DNA from: Clostridiales bacterium | GTDB lineage: Bacteria > Bacillota > Clostridia > Lachnospirales > Lachnospiraceae | Direction of reading: 5' to 3' | Assembly: GCA_021203365.1 (NCBI GenBank) | Contig: JAJQBI010000063.1 | Location: 1 to 56,019 of the forward strand | DNA length: 56,019 nt | Shown: piece after piece, positions 42,867-52,120 of the stretch | Layout of the letters: each line of letters opens with the position of its first letter | Position numbering within the stretch: position 1 is the stretch's first letter | Notes under the pieces: generated by a model | Seen by the model: the letters and a program-made list of their open reading frames with translations, nothing else | The model's database searches: none | What the model was told of the DNA's origin: nothing | Translations under genes and position numbers: made by a program

Positions 42867-43484
42867 ATGGACAGTATTATATTTGACGTTGACGGCACAC
42901 TGTGGGATTCCACGGAAGTGGTCGCCCAGGCGTGGACCCGATATCTGCAGCAGACAGAACATCTGGATATGCACATTACCTCCCGGCGCCTTATGGAACT
43001 GTTTGGCCGGCCGCTTCCGGATATCGCCGCCCGGATTTTCCCGGAGAAAAGCCAGGCGGAACAGCTTCGCATCATAGACGGGTGCTGCGAGGCAGAGCAT
43101 CAGGCACTGCTTCAGAGCAACCCGCTTCTTTACCCACATCTGGAGGAAACTCTGAAATCCCTTTCGGAAAAATACCCTCTTTTTATTGTCAGCAACTGCC
43201 AGGCCGGCTATATCGAGGTTTTTCTGAAGGTCACCGGCTTTGCACCCTTCTTCCGGGATCATCTCTGCCCCGGCGACACCGGAGAGGAAAAAGCTGCCAA
43301 CATCCGGGAAATCATACAGCGACATCACCTGTCATCCCCGGTGTATGTAGGAGATACGGAAGGGGATTTCCTCGCCTGCCGGGAAGCCGGCGTGCCCTTT
43401 GTCTTTGCCTCCTACGGCTTTGGCAGCGTAAAAGAACCGGACTTTTGCATCGGGTCCCTTCCGGATCTTCTGCGTCTGCCATAA
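42867..43484 (+). CDS. HAD family phosphatase (phosphoglycolate phosphatase-like)
   Basis: A 205-residue HAD hydrolase. Motif I DVDGT has nucleophile Asp7 and acid Asp9; motif II is VSNC, motif III the conserved Lys, and motif IV GDTEGD. The helical cap between residues 15 and 85 is of the phosphoglycolate phosphatase/beta-phosphoglucomutase type. Exact substrate unknown. AAGGA precedes ATG 42867. It is a single-gene unit with its own promoter and terminator. Confidence 0.9.
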   Translation: MDSIIFDVDGTLWDSTEVVAQAWTRYLQQTEHLDMHITSRRLMELFGRPLPDIAARIFPEKSQAEQLRIIDGCCEAEHQALLQSNPLLYPHLEETLKSLSEKYPLFIVSNCQAGYIEVFLKVTGFAPFFRDHLCPGDTGEEKAANIREIIQRHHLSSPVYVGDTEGDFLACREAGVPFVFASYGFGSVKEPDFCIGSLPDLLRLP

Positions 43485-43507
43485 CAGACTTCCGGCGCAG
43501 ATATAAA

Positions 43508-43552
43508 ACGGGAAATCCTCCATTATCCGCGGAAGATTTCCCGTCTTTTTTA
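43508..43552. terminator. Bidirectional terminator
   Basis: ACGGGAAATC and GATTTCCCGT form a perfect 10-bp stem; T-runs follow on both strands. It ends the HAD gene and, on the minus strand, the DUF3784 gene. Confidence 0.88.
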
Positions 43553-43843
43553 TTTTTTACATCTGAAATTTATAAAGAGTATCAGGCCCACAAAAATAAC
43601 GATAATGACCACCAGATAAGCGATTTTCGCCGCGGAGCTGGTCGTGAAAATATCTATGGCCGACGCGATTCCGATCAGAAGCATGCCGACTCCCGACGCC
43701 TTTTCCAGTTTTTTCTCATCAAACTCGGTCTTCCGGGCGTCCGCGTTTCCGCCCTTCATAAAAACTCCCCCGTGCCCGGTGAGCAACATCACACCGGCCA
43801 CCAGCGCAATCACTGTCAGAAAAATACTCAAAGACTGATCCAT
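43550..43843 (-). CDS. DUF3784 family small membrane protein
   Basis: A 97-residue protein with an N-terminal helix (LSIFLTVIALVAGVMLLTG), a charged middle (DARKTEFDEKKLEKASG) and two further helices. The LTGHGG and DEKKL features match DUF3784, a family of small multi-pass proteins of unknown function found next to ABC exporters in some Clostridia; no such gene is here. AGAGGAG precedes ATG 43843. Confidence 0.8.
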   Translation of the reverse strand: MDQSLSIFLTVIALVAGVMLLTGHGGVFMKGGNADARKTEFDEKKLEKASGVGMLLIGIASAIDIFTTSSAAKIAYLVVIIVIFVGLILFINFRCKK

Positions 43844-43901
43844 ACTTTTCTCCTCTCTGGTATAATGTTTTCGAAACAGTATACGGATTCATTTACCCGG
43901 C

Positions 43902-45485
43902 TCAGTAGAAGCAGATAATCGGAACATTATAAGTGATCAGTTCATACAGCTCTGCCGCTGAGGAAAGAGGCAGATTAATACAGCCGTGGGAACCATTGGT
44001 CAGATAAATGCTTCCGCCAAAGGAAGATCTCCAGGTGGCGTCATGAAATCCGATTCCCCCGTTAAACGGCATCCAGTAGGTCACCGCCTGTTCATACCCG
44101 TCTCCCTTGAGAACCGAGGGACTGGTCTTATAATACAGAGTATAAATTCCCTCCGGCGTCTTGCGGTCCGAATTGCTCGCCAGACCGGATACAAAATCCG
44201 ACTCGAAAACAATGGAGCCATTCTGATAATAATACATGTGCTGCTCACTCAGATCCACTTCAATATACGTGTCTCCAAGATCATTGGTTCCTCTGGAATT
44301 CGCCGTCATGGAATAGACCGGTTCTCTTGTGGTGACCGTTCCGGACTGAATCTCCTCCAGAAGCTGGGCCGTCTCGCTGGCCTGATCGATCTGCCATCCG
44401 TAGGCGGACCCGTAAACCGAAACAGTTCGCCCGCTGGTGGATGTAAAGGTCCGGGTTGTACCCACCGTATCATAGGTCGCCGCCAGCTGGGCTACAAAGG
44501 TCGCCACATAGCTTTCAAAGGCGGCATCGTCTGTGACCGGCTGGCCCTTTTCATCATAGGACAGCCAGGACTCAATGGTGCTCCCGTCCAGTGTAACTGT
44601 CTCACTTCCGATCGTATAGGTTATCCTGGCGCTGGTCAGATTGTTGTAGCTGTTTACCAGTGTCTGCAGCTGACTGCTGTCGCTGGTGACATCCGCCGTC
44701 TCATACACATCCTCCCCCGCAGTATCAAAATCCACACTGGAAGAATTGTTTAAGATCGCCTCACTGAGGACCGTATACGCGGCCTTTACATTCAACTCGC
44801 TACCCTCTGTCTCCGGCATAATGATGAACTCTGTATTATTGTACGCTACGTACGCGTTCTCCGCCTCAACCTGGTTCTCCTCCTGGGCACAGTCCAGAGA
44901 CAGAAGCTCCGCTTCCAGAAGACTTCTGTCAAAGGTTGCCTCATGAGAAACCGTATAGCTGGTGGTATGGAGGAAACCCTGAATCCACTGGAAGGGATTC
45001 TGCTCTTTCAGGAGCTCCAGCACCTCCCCGGTGGAAATATAGGTATAATCAATATCCGAGCCATAAATCACCTGATCCTCCTGGTCCCGGGCGGACACCA
45101 CAATTGAATAATTCTCCACTGCATCCGCAAGAACCTGCTCCGCCTCATAGGCGGTCAGCCCGGAACAGTCATAGCCGTTAATGCTGGTCCCCTGTATAAA
45201 ATGATTGGTATAAAAATAGGTGATTCCGGCATACGAACAGCCCAGCGCCGCAAATACCATCAGCAGCGCAATCCCGGTAACCTTCAGGACCTTTTTATAA
45301 TTTTTCTTTCCTTTTTCACGACCACGGAAAGCCGCAGGGTTAAAATCCAGATCATCCATGGAAACGTAGGCAATTTTCCCCGGACGCGCTGATTTTCTTC
45401 TCTGCGGTGCCTGCCGCACAGCCTCCTCCGCCGTGTTTCCGTCGTCACGCCCCGCAGACATACCCATCTTCCCCTTGTCGTTCAT
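43902..45485 (-). CDS. L,D-transpeptidase (YkuD) with peptidoglycan-binding-like domains
   Basis: A 527-residue membrane-anchored enzyme. A basic cytoplasmic stretch of about 65 residues is followed by one membrane helix (about 67-90), two PG_binding_4-type domains (about 100-390) and a C-terminal YkuD domain with His500-Gly-Cys502 in SHGCINLP. Cys502 is the nucleophile for 3-3 cross-links or for linking to other amines. This architecture is common in clostridial vegetative cell-wall enzymes. GAGGTGAAG precedes ATG 45485. Confidence 0.93.
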   Translation of the reverse strand: MNDKGKMGMSAGRDDGNTAEEAVRQAPQRRKSARPGKIAYVSMDDLDFNPAAFRGREKGKKNYKKVLKVTGIALLMVFAALGCSYAGITYFYTNHFIQGTSINGYDCSGLTAYEAEQVLADAVENYSIVVSARDQEDQVIYGSDIDYTYISTGEVLELLKEQNPFQWIQGFLHTTSYTVSHEATFDRSLLEAELLSLDCAQEENQVEAENAYVAYNNTEFIIMPETEGSELNVKAAYTVLSEAILNNSSSVDFDTAGEDVYETADVTSDSSQLQTLVNSYNNLTSARITYTIGSETVTLDGSTIESWLSYDEKGQPVTDDAAFESYVATFVAQLAATYDTVGTTRTFTSTSGRTVSVYGSAYGWQIDQASETAQLLEEIQSGTVTTREPVYSMTANSRGTNDLGDTYIEVDLSEQHMYYYQNGSIVFESDFVSGLASNSDRKTPEGIYTLYYKTSPSVLKGDGYEQAVTYWMPFNGGIGFHDATWRSSFGGSIYLTNGSHGCINLPLSSAAELYELITYNVPIICFY

Positions 45486-45532
45486 TACACTTCACCTCTG
45501 TATTTTCCCATCTCTTTTTCTGCAAACCCTGA

Positions 45533-47074
45533 TCAAGCCTCCACAAGAAGAGATTCTCCGGTCATCTCTTTCGGCTGTTCCAGTCCCATAAGCTGAATAA
45601 GCGTCGGAATCAGATCCGCCAGGCATCCGTTTTCCCGAAGAGTATATTTGGGATCCGCGTTCACAAGGATAAAGGGAACCGGGTTGGTGGTATGGGCTGT
45701 AAACGGCTCCCCGGTGTTATAATCGATCAGCTGCTCCGCGTTTCCGTGGTCCGCACAGATAATCATCTGACCATCCACCTGGCAGACAGCCTCCACCGCT
45801 CTCTCCACACAGTGATCCACGGTCTCAATGGCCTTGACCGCCGCTGAGAGGACACCGGTGTGCCCTACCATATCCGGGTTGGCAAAATTGATAATAATGA
45901 CATCATATTTTCCGGAAAGAATGGCCTCCACCAGCTTGTCGCAGACCTGGGGCGCGCTCATCTCCGGCTGCATGTCGTAGGTGGGTACCTTGGGGGATTT
46001 CACCAGGACGCGCTCCTCTCCCGGGTTGGGCTCCTCCACGCCGCCGTTGAAGAAGAAGGTTACATGGGCATACTTCTCCGTCTCTGCAATACGGGCCTGG
46101 GTCAGATTGTGTGCCGCAAGATATTCGCCGAAGGTATTGTGAAGAAGAACCTTCTTAAAGGCCACGGTTTTATTGGGAATGGTCTCATCATACTCGGAAA
46201 AGCACACATAGGTGAGATCCAGCTTCTTCTCTCTCTCAAAGCCGGTGAATTCATCGGCACAGAAGGCCCGGGTGATTTCACGGGCGCGGTCCGGACGGAA
46301 GTTAAAGAACACGATGGAATCCCCGTCAGAGATCACAGTCACCGGTCTGCCGTCCTTCTCGATCACAGTGGGAAGCACAAACTCATCCGTCTTGCCATTG
46401 TCATAGGACGCCTGCACAGCCTGCGCCGCGTCGGTTCCCCTTACACCCTCTCCTTTGGTCAGGGCGTCATAGGCCAGCTTCACACGATCCCAGCGGTTGT
46501 CACGGTCCATGGCATAATAACGGCCGGAAACCACACCGATCTCCCCGACGCCGATCTGGCGCATCTTGTCCTGCAGCTCTTCAATGTAGCCCTTTCCGGA
46601 GGCCGGAGGCGTATCCCGGCCGTCCAGGAAGCAGTGCACGTATACTTTCTTCAGTCCCTCTCTCTTCGCCATCTCCAGCAGAGCGTAAAGATGGGTATTA
46701 TGGCTGTGAACACCGCCGTCGGAAAGAAGGCCGTAGAAATGAATGGCAGAATCATTCTTCTTCGCGTTCTCCATCGCCCGCAGAAGTTCCGGATTCTTAA
46801 AGAAATCCCCATCCTGAATCTCCTTGGTAATCCGGGTCAGCTCCTGGTACACAATCCTTCCGGCGCCCATATTCATATGACCCACCTCAGAATTGCCCAT
46901 CTGACCATCCGGAAGACCCACGGCCAGCCCGCTGGCATTTCCCTTCACAAAAGGATATTCCCGCATCAGACGGTCCATAACCGGTGTCTGCGCCTGGGCG
47001 ATGGCATTCCCCTCCGTCTTCTCATTCAGGCCGTATCCGTCAAGAATCATCAGTACTGTTGGTTTCTTACTCAT
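45533..47074 (-). CDS. gpmI: 2,3-bisphosphoglycerate-independent phosphoglycerate mutase
   Basis: A 513-residue glycolytic enzyme that interconverts 3- and 2-phosphoglycerate. Mn-binding Asp12 (ILDGYG) and the phospho-accepting Ser62 (MGNSEVGH) are in place; later ADHGNAEQ and HTTNPVPF complete the metal sites. ATG 47074 with AAAGGAG upstream was chosen; earlier in-frame codons run through the promoter. It stands alone rather than in a gapA-pgk-tpi cluster. Confidence 0.96.
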   Translation of the reverse strand: MSKKPTVLMILDGYGLNEKTEGNAIAQAQTPVMDRLMREYPFVKGNASGLAVGLPDGQMGNSEVGHMNMGAGRIVYQELTRITKEIQDGDFFKNPELLRAMENAKKNDSAIHFYGLLSDGGVHSHNTHLYALLEMAKREGLKKVYVHCFLDGRDTPPASGKGYIEELQDKMRQIGVGEIGVVSGRYYAMDRDNRWDRVKLAYDALTKGEGVRGTDAAQAVQASYDNGKTDEFVLPTVIEKDGRPVTVISDGDSIVFFNFRPDRAREITRAFCADEFTGFEREKKLDLTYVCFSEYDETIPNKTVAFKKVLLHNTFGEYLAAHNLTQARIAETEKYAHVTFFFNGGVEEPNPGEERVLVKSPKVPTYDMQPEMSAPQVCDKLVEAILSGKYDVIIINFANPDMVGHTGVLSAAVKAIETVDHCVERAVEAVCQVDGQMIICADHGNAEQLIDYNTGEPFTAHTTNPVPFILVNADPKYTLRENGCLADLIPTLIQLMGLEQPKEMTGESLLVEA

Positions 47075-47168
47075 AAATAATTTCTCCTTTATCTTACATA
47101 ATACAGATTCCCGGAAGGCCGGACGGCCCTGGCGCGGGAATTCTACCTCAGCAATTTTATGTCCATCT

Positions 47169-47199
47169 ACTATAGTACCAAAAAAAAATATTTTTTCAA
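47169..47199 (-). promoter_or_regulatory. gpmI promoter
   Basis: Minus strand: TTGAAA (47194-47199), 19 bases, TATAGT (47169-47174); a TACTAT at 47172-47177 gives a 16-base alternative. The rest of the 47075-47419 gap holds no gene that I can see. Confidence 0.5.
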
Positions 47200-47358
47200 T
47201 CTTTTTCATCAATTTTTAAAAAGAAACTTATAAACACCGTGTTTGCAGCATTTATATTTCCGTGTAAGACGAAATAAGGCTCGTTTTAAGATTGTCCGGC
47301 ATCCTCGAATCAGCTGTGAATCGCCACCTGAAGACCCGTCTTTTAAATGCTTCCCGAA

Positions 47359-47388
47359 TTGACAAATTCTTGTCTCTCATGATAGGAT
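47359..47388 (+). promoter_or_regulatory. Promoter of the YD-repeat protein gene
   Basis: TTGACA (47359-47364), 18 bases, TAGGAT (47383-47388), 31 bases before the start codon. Confidence 0.65.
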
Positions 47389-47419
47389 TGATTAAAGTTC
47401 ATACACGGGAGGAAAAGTT

Positions 47420-48298
47420 ATGAGAAAGAAAAAGGAAGTTCTGTCACTTTGCGCGGTTGCGGCACTGGTCTTCTTCAGCGCAACAACCTGTTTTGCACAC
47501 AGTGAATATACTCCGGGGGAAGATTATCTTCTGATATACAAAAAGCTGGAATATCCGCCCTATGAAGGGAAGGAAACTTCATCAACCATGGAATATAACT
47601 ATACCTATGAAATCGAGGACAGTGAGACCACCGGATTAAAAAGCTTTTTCCTCAATGAAAAAGTGATTCGTCTGGAAAGCTTACTGGTAACCTGCACTCA
47701 GACTGACGATTTCAGCAGCGTCGAATGTACTTATTATACCTATGAATCCGACAAAAACGGAATCATAGAAAGGGAAAATCTATACGACTATACCTATGAA
47801 TTAGACGAAAACGGAGTTTTGGAAAATTTATACGGCGGCGAAACACTGACCGAATATGTTTTGTATGAGTACGATAAGGACGGAAATCTGACTGCACAAA
47901 ACACTTATGATGGGGATGATAATTTAAAAATGCAGACCTTTTATGAGTATGACCAGGCAGGAAACCAGACAAAAATGTTCCTGTACCAGAAATCTGACCT
48001 CCTGCTTTCCACCGGGTTTGAATATGATGCAGAAGGAAACATACTGTCCCAGACATCTTATAATTCAGAGGGAATCATGCAGTCCTCCTACACCTTTGAG
48101 CACAATCAGGAGGGAAAAATAATTTCAGCAGCCGCCTGTGATTCTGAAGGCACAGTCACATCGAAAAGCGAATATGTATATGATGCGGCCGGAAATAATA
48201 TAAAAACCACAGGTTATAATGAAAATGGGGAAATCCTGTTCACTTATGAATACACATATGTCGCTGCTGACGAATATGAAAGCTCCGAACAGGAATAA
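47420..48298 (+). CDS. Secreted protein with YD/RHS-like repeats
   Basis: A 292-residue exported protein. Signal peptide at 1-26 (ending TCFAH). Several Y(E)YD-x-x-GN repeats follow: LYEYDKDGNLT, FYEYDQAGNQT, GFEYDAEGNIL, TFEHNQEGKII, EYVYDAAGNN, about 22 residues apart, the RHS/YD pattern that forms beta-strips. There is no toxin domain. The role is unknown; small YD proteins may bind sugars or form surface filaments. GGGAGG precedes ATG 47420. Confidence 0.85.
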   Translation: MRKKKEVLSLCAVAALVFFSATTCFAHSEYTPGEDYLLIYKKLEYPPYEGKETSSTMEYNYTYEIEDSETTGLKSFFLNEKVIRLESLLVTCTQTDDFSSVECTYYTYESDKNGIIERENLYDYTYELDENGVLENLYGGETLTEYVLYEYDKDGNLTAQNTYDGDDNLKMQTFYEYDQAGNQTKMFLYQKSDLLLSTGFEYDAEGNILSQTSYNSEGIMQSSYTFEHNQEGKIISAAACDSEGTVTSKSEYVYDAAGNNIKTTGYNENGEILFTYEYTYVAADEYESSEQE

Positions 48299-48398
48299 AA
48301 GAACTTATACCACAAACATATGCTTTGTCTATTTTAAGTGTATCATTCGATTTGATTTTGTGATATACTTTTGAAAAGATAAAAGGGAGGGCTTATGT

Positions 48399-49157
48399 AT
48401 GAATAAAACTGAGGATAACACCATGAAGAACCGCCGGAATATTGTCTCCGGAATCTTTAAATGGGGAATGCTTTTTGCGCTCGCATTTATTTTTTCAGCA
48501 GGCCTCAGGGCGCAGAACGTTTCTGCGGCTACCTACGAGGTAAATGTAAGCACAGGATACCTGGCACTTCGGACGGAACCGGCCTATAACAGCTCCAATG
48601 AGATCGGCGCCTTGTACAATGGAGATACCGTAGAGGCAGGCGAAGTACATACCGGAAATTACTGGTATGTATATTCCTCAAAGTACTCCTGCTACGGATA
48701 TGTAAACGCAGACTATCTTGTTGCGGTTGAATCCGACCCGGTTGTTGTGGGAACGGAGATCGTAGATACCGGATGTTATTCCATCTGGTTTACGCCGGAG
48801 TATGTCGGTTTGTATGAGTACGAGATTGAGGACGCTTTTGGGTGCGATTACGGAAAAAATCTGCTCGTATATGATAAGGCCAGCAAAGCAGCGGATAATG
48901 GCGGTTTCGTTTTCGGAATCTACATGTATGAGAGTAATGAATATGAAGATCTTCCGGCATACAAACTGCTGGGCACCATGTCCCCCACAAATAAACCGGC
49001 AAAGGAATGCAGCGTTGTCGTAGTGTATCCCACAGACGTCCAGTACACGGAAGAGACAGAGGATACCTGGAGAACCCTGTATGATGGTGTTGAATACATG
49101 TTAAAGACTTTTGAGGCGGATTCCGGTTTTAACTGGTTTGAGGCTGAGGATGAATAA
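48399..49157 (+). CDS. Secreted SH3b-domain protein
   Basis: A 252-residue exported protein: signal peptide at about 1-43 (NVSAA), a bacterial SH3 domain at about 45-110 (YLALRTEPAYNSSNEIGALYNG), then a domain of about 130 residues I do not recognise (GCYSIWFTPEYVGLYEYEIEDA). SH3b domains usually bind peptidoglycan or its peptides. ATG 48399 has GGGAGGG upstream. TATACT at 48364-48369 with TGTG before it is a possible extended -10. Confidence 0.83.
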   Translation: MNKTEDNTMKNRRNIVSGIFKWGMLFALAFIFSAGLRAQNVSAATYEVNVSTGYLALRTEPAYNSSNEIGALYNGDTVEAGEVHTGNYWYVYSSKYSCYGYVNADYLVAVESDPVVVGTEIVDTGCYSIWFTPEYVGLYEYEIEDAFGCDYGKNLLVYDKASKAADNGGFVFGIYMYESNEYEDLPAYKLLGTMSPTNKPAKECSVVVVYPTDVQYTEETEDTWRTLYDGVEYMLKTFEADSGFNWFEAEDE

Positions 49158-49203
49158 CCCTGCCAGGCCCGGCGACAGAACCACCTTCCATCCATGATGT
49201 CAT

Positions 49204-49244
49204 AAAAAAGCAGGATCGGCGTAACAGCGCCATCCTGCTTTTTT
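49204..49244. terminator. Bidirectional terminator
   Basis: AAAAAAGCAGGAT and ATCCTGCTTTTTT arms with an inner GGCG/CGCC stem; T-runs on both strands. It ends the SH3b gene and the convergent gene at 49254. Confidence 0.93.
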
Positions 49245-49253
49245 ATGGAACTC

Positions 49254-50159
49254 CTATTCGCCCATTATATCATACCGGTAGAAGGATGTATCGGATATCA
49301 TATTTATTAAGACTTCCGTATATCCTCCCCCTGCCGGAACATAATATCCACAGGCTGCACACACTTCACCGTCTGCGTTTAAAAATGCCCAGGCGTTGCT
49401 GAGATTTTCCGATGACAACGTATTGGCCCTGCAGTTCGCTGCGGTTTCCTCACTGATTCCGCCTGAAGCGGACGCGTTTCCGTAAACCTCATCCCATTTT
49501 AAGGCAAGCAGTTCGGATAAATGGTTTTCGAAATCCCCGTTCGTCCATCCGAAACGGGAGAGCATTTCTTCACGGCTCAGTTCCCTGCATTCGCTGATGG
49601 AAATATTATAGGAGGAGAAGACATCATATCCGGAAGCATCCGGCCACAGATACACAGAGATCAGAAGAGAGAGTGTGTCGTCATGGACCGACCATGTGTA
49701 TACGATATCCCCGTAGTCAGGAATATATTCTGCAGCTGCAGCCGATTCAATATACGGGTACAGTTCGTTGTAGATCTCACTGTTAATGGCCGCGATTTCG
49801 TCCCCGTCAAGATGAATCTGCGGAATATGATACTCATATTCCCCGCCATATCCGTCCGGAGCTGACGCACTGTACACATCCGTGATGAGGTCTGTATAAT
49901 CCGCGATATTCTCTCCGGCACTCACTTCTGCATTTTCTTCCTCAGAAGCTTCCTGTTTCCCGTTTTCCCCTTCCGTACCCGACCCGCCGTAATCAATTAT
50001 AAATACGGGATCTTCTTCCGCTGCCGCTTCGGAAGCGCTCTGCGCCGTTTCCTCTTCTGCCCGCACGGATATGCTGTTTCCGACAGCCGCCAGGAGCGAC
50101 GCACTGCAAAGGAATGGCATCCACAGATATCTGCAATGACTGATCTTTCTGATAAACAT
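49254..50159 (-). CDS. Exported RsiV/DUF3298-like protein
   Basis: A 301-residue exported protein. Signal peptide at about 1-35 (ISVRAEE), then an acidic linker, then a domain from about 100 with YHIPQIHLDGDEIAAINSEI, VHDDTLSLLISVYLWPD and REEMLSRFGW. This is the pattern of the DUF4163/DUF3298 fold seen in RsiV and in PdaC-type deacetylases; no deacetylase domain is present. It may sense or bind glycan. ATG 50159 has AAAGGA upstream. Codons further upstream overlap the ATPase gene and were excluded. Confidence 0.75.
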   Translation of the reverse strand: MFIRKISHCRYLWMPFLCSASLLAAVGNSISVRAEEETAQSASEAAAEEDPVFIIDYGGSGTEGENGKQEASEEENAEVSAGENIADYTDLITDVYSASAPDGYGGEYEYHIPQIHLDGDEIAAINSEIYNELYPYIESAAAAEYIPDYGDIVYTWSVHDDTLSLLISVYLWPDASGYDVFSSYNISISECRELSREEMLSRFGWTNGDFENHLSELLALKWDEVYGNASASGGISEETAANCRANTLSSENLSNAWAFLNADGEVCAACGYYVPAGGGYTEVLINMISDTSFYRYDIMGE

Positions 50160-50220
50160 ACTTTTTTCCTTTCTTTGCTGTGTGTAATGTTTCTGATTGT
50201 TCACGATGATCTCCTTTGAC

Positions 50221-51801
50221 CTACACGGTAATCTCCCACAAAACCTTCTCCCCGTACTTACGCTCCTGTACGCCTGTCTTTTTATTCTTATTAAAGCTGA
50301 ACGTAAGCATATAACCTTTTTCGAGCTGCAAACGATCAAGATATCCACAGAGCTGTTTTTCTCCGTTCTCATTGTATCTCTGACCATACCAGATCTTTGT
50401 TTCAATCAAAAACTGCTCCGCGTGATAATCTACAATAATATCTGTTTTCTTCTCGTCCCGTGTCTGTGCTTCGATATAATAATTGCCTGTCCCGTTTATG
50501 ACCGGTCTAAGATACATCAGGAAAATTTTTCTTGCATATTTCTCAACAAATTTTTGATCATTGTCCGCATAGACATATGCATAGTGCTCAGCAAACTTTC
50601 GCAGCAATGTCTCCATGTCCAGTCTGCCATCTGCAATAAACTGGCTCTTATTCAGCTCGGCATCTTTCTTTGTGATGTTTCCGGTCTCTTCTTCAGAGAG
50701 AAAATAATCATACAATACCACCTCAAAAATACGGTTGGCGACTGCTACCCGTCCGTTTACGGATTTTATATAATCAAACATCTTCGCAAGATTCAGCACA
50801 TCATTGTATGCGTTAAAAGCAATGGATTCACCTTCAAAAAGAATGCGCCTGATAATATCCTTCAGTTGGGGAAAGTCCTTCAGCTGCTTAATCATGTCTT
50901 CAAATAATGGCTGGTTTTCATGTTCTATGAGCCTGACCGCCTCTGCAACGCCTTCCGGTATCCACGCCGCCGCCCGGTTCGAAAATGCGGGCGTTCCGAC
51001 CAGGCTTTCATCAATCTGCTTGCATATACCTGAAACCAGAACCGGATAACCGGACGTATATTCATAAATCAGCCTGGATATTTCCCGGACATCCATGCCT
51101 GTATGATAATCATGCTCATACTCAGAAAGCATCCCGGCAATCTCGTCTGCTGTGAAACTCAGATCTTCCTCAAATTTAACCGCAACATTCCACGGACTAT
51201 TATATGGATGAGATTCTTCCGATCTGATTTTCAGCTTTAAATTTTTGATATCATAAACACCAGCAAGAATGACGCTCTGAAATGTCCATGTCCTTCCGCT
51301 TTCCCTCTTAATATATTTGTCTCGCAGCATTCCAAGAAAACTGATCATTATCTGGTTGTTGGATGCTCTGTCTGCCTCATCAATCATCAGCACAATTGGA
51401 CGGGCACTAAAGCGACAAAGCTCTGTGATGCGTTTCCCCAGAATCTGAAACGGTCGTTCTGCATCTATCTCTTTTTTCCACTTTTCTATAAGATCATCTG
51501 GCACGGATTCAAGCTCCAGCTGTTCTTCAATCAGCTCCATCACGCCAGCTGCGAACATATATTCGGACTGAAACATTTCATCCATGCCTTCAAAACTAAT
51601 CTGAAGGCAATAATATTTTTCACGAAGCTTTTCCGCAAGGATGTTCAGCATTGTAGTCTTTCCATACTGTCTTCCACGATTGATAGCAAAATAACTGCCT
51701 GGCTCTACATATTTCTCGATAATGCACTCTGCTCTGCCTGTTATGTCAACCATATAATGTTTTGTCGGATTACACACGACAGCCGTATTGAATTTTTTCA
51801 T
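50221..51801 (-). CDS. AAA ATPase with C-terminal PD-(D/E)XK nuclease-like domain
   Basis: A 526-residue protein. The ATPase part has Walker A NRGRQYGKTT (41-50) and Walker B IVLMIDEAD (136-144). A winged-helix-like middle follows. The C-terminal domain has Asp454 (or Asp458), Glu467 and Lys469 (DIIVDYHAEQFLIETK), a PD-(D/E)XK active site. The family is frequent and multi-copy in gut anaerobes; a mobile, defence or DNA-transaction role has been suggested but none is proven. ATG 51801 with GGGGTGAG seven bases upstream is preferred to the GTG at 51813. The gene seems intact, unlike the two decayed relatives in this window. Confidence 0.85.
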   Translation of the reverse strand: MKKFNTAVVCNPTKHYMVDITGRAECIIEKYVEPGSYFAINRGRQYGKTTMLNILAEKLREKYYCLQISFEGMDEMFQSEYMFAAGVMELIEEQLELESVPDDLIEKWKKEIDAERPFQILGKRITELCRFSARPIVLMIDEADRASNNQIMISFLGMLRDKYIKRESGRTWTFQSVILAGVYDIKNLKLKIRSEESHPYNSPWNVAVKFEEDLSFTADEIAGMLSEYEHDYHTGMDVREISRLIYEYTSGYPVLVSGICKQIDESLVGTPAFSNRAAAWIPEGVAEAVRLIEHENQPLFEDMIKQLKDFPQLKDIIRRILFEGESIAFNAYNDVLNLAKMFDYIKSVNGRVAVANRIFEVVLYDYFLSEEETGNITKKDAELNKSQFIADGRLDMETLLRKFAEHYAYVYADNDQKFVEKYARKIFLMYLRPVINGTGNYYIEAQTRDEKKTDIIVDYHAEQFLIETKIWYGQRYNENGEKQLCGYLDRLQLEKGYMLTFSFNKNKKTGVQERKYGEKVLWEITV

Positions 51802-51809
51802 GTTCTGAC

Positions 51810-51854
51810 TCACCCCGCTTCCAATTTGCTTCCGCTTCCTGCAGCACCCACCAT
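51810..51854 (-). CDS. Possible 14-codon leader peptide before the AAA ATPase
   Basis: ATG 51854 with AAGGTG five bases upstream encodes MVGAAGSGSKLEAG and a TGA. The stop codon lies inside the GGGGTGAG ribosome-binding site of the ATPase, so termination could couple to, or compete with, ATPase initiation. A 14-codon frame can occur by chance. Confidence 0.35.
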   Translation of the reverse strand: MVGAAGSGSKLEAG

Positions 51855-51878
51855 AACGACACCTTCTCAGATGATTTT

Positions 51879-51907
51879 ATTTTACTTCAAATCAGGTAAC
51901 TTCTCAA
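51879..51907 (-). promoter_or_regulatory. Promoter of the AAA ATPase
   Basis: Minus strand: TTGAGA (51902-51907), 17 bases, TAAAAT (51879-51884). Confidence 0.55.
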
Positions 51908-52049
51908 GGGGATTTCACAGGAACCTGGGAAATCTCTGTTTCTTTCATTTATGGAAAAAAATAACTCTTAAAAATACTCCTGCAAAATATGACGAAATCG
52001 GATGACCAGATGAAAACAAATAAAGCAATCATTTAAGGCAAAAAAAAGA

Positions 52050-52078
52050 TTGTAAAAGATAAAATTCATCTGTAGAAT
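52050..52078 (+). promoter_or_regulatory. Promoter of the HSL-type hydrolase gene
   Basis: TTGTAA (52050-52055), 17 bases, TAGAAT (52073-52078). The remaining 51908-52049 stretch is AT-rich and shows no gene. Confidence 0.6.
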
Positions 52079-52120
52079 ATTCCAAATACAGTCAGAATGA
52101 AGAAAAGGGAGGTTCAGAAT

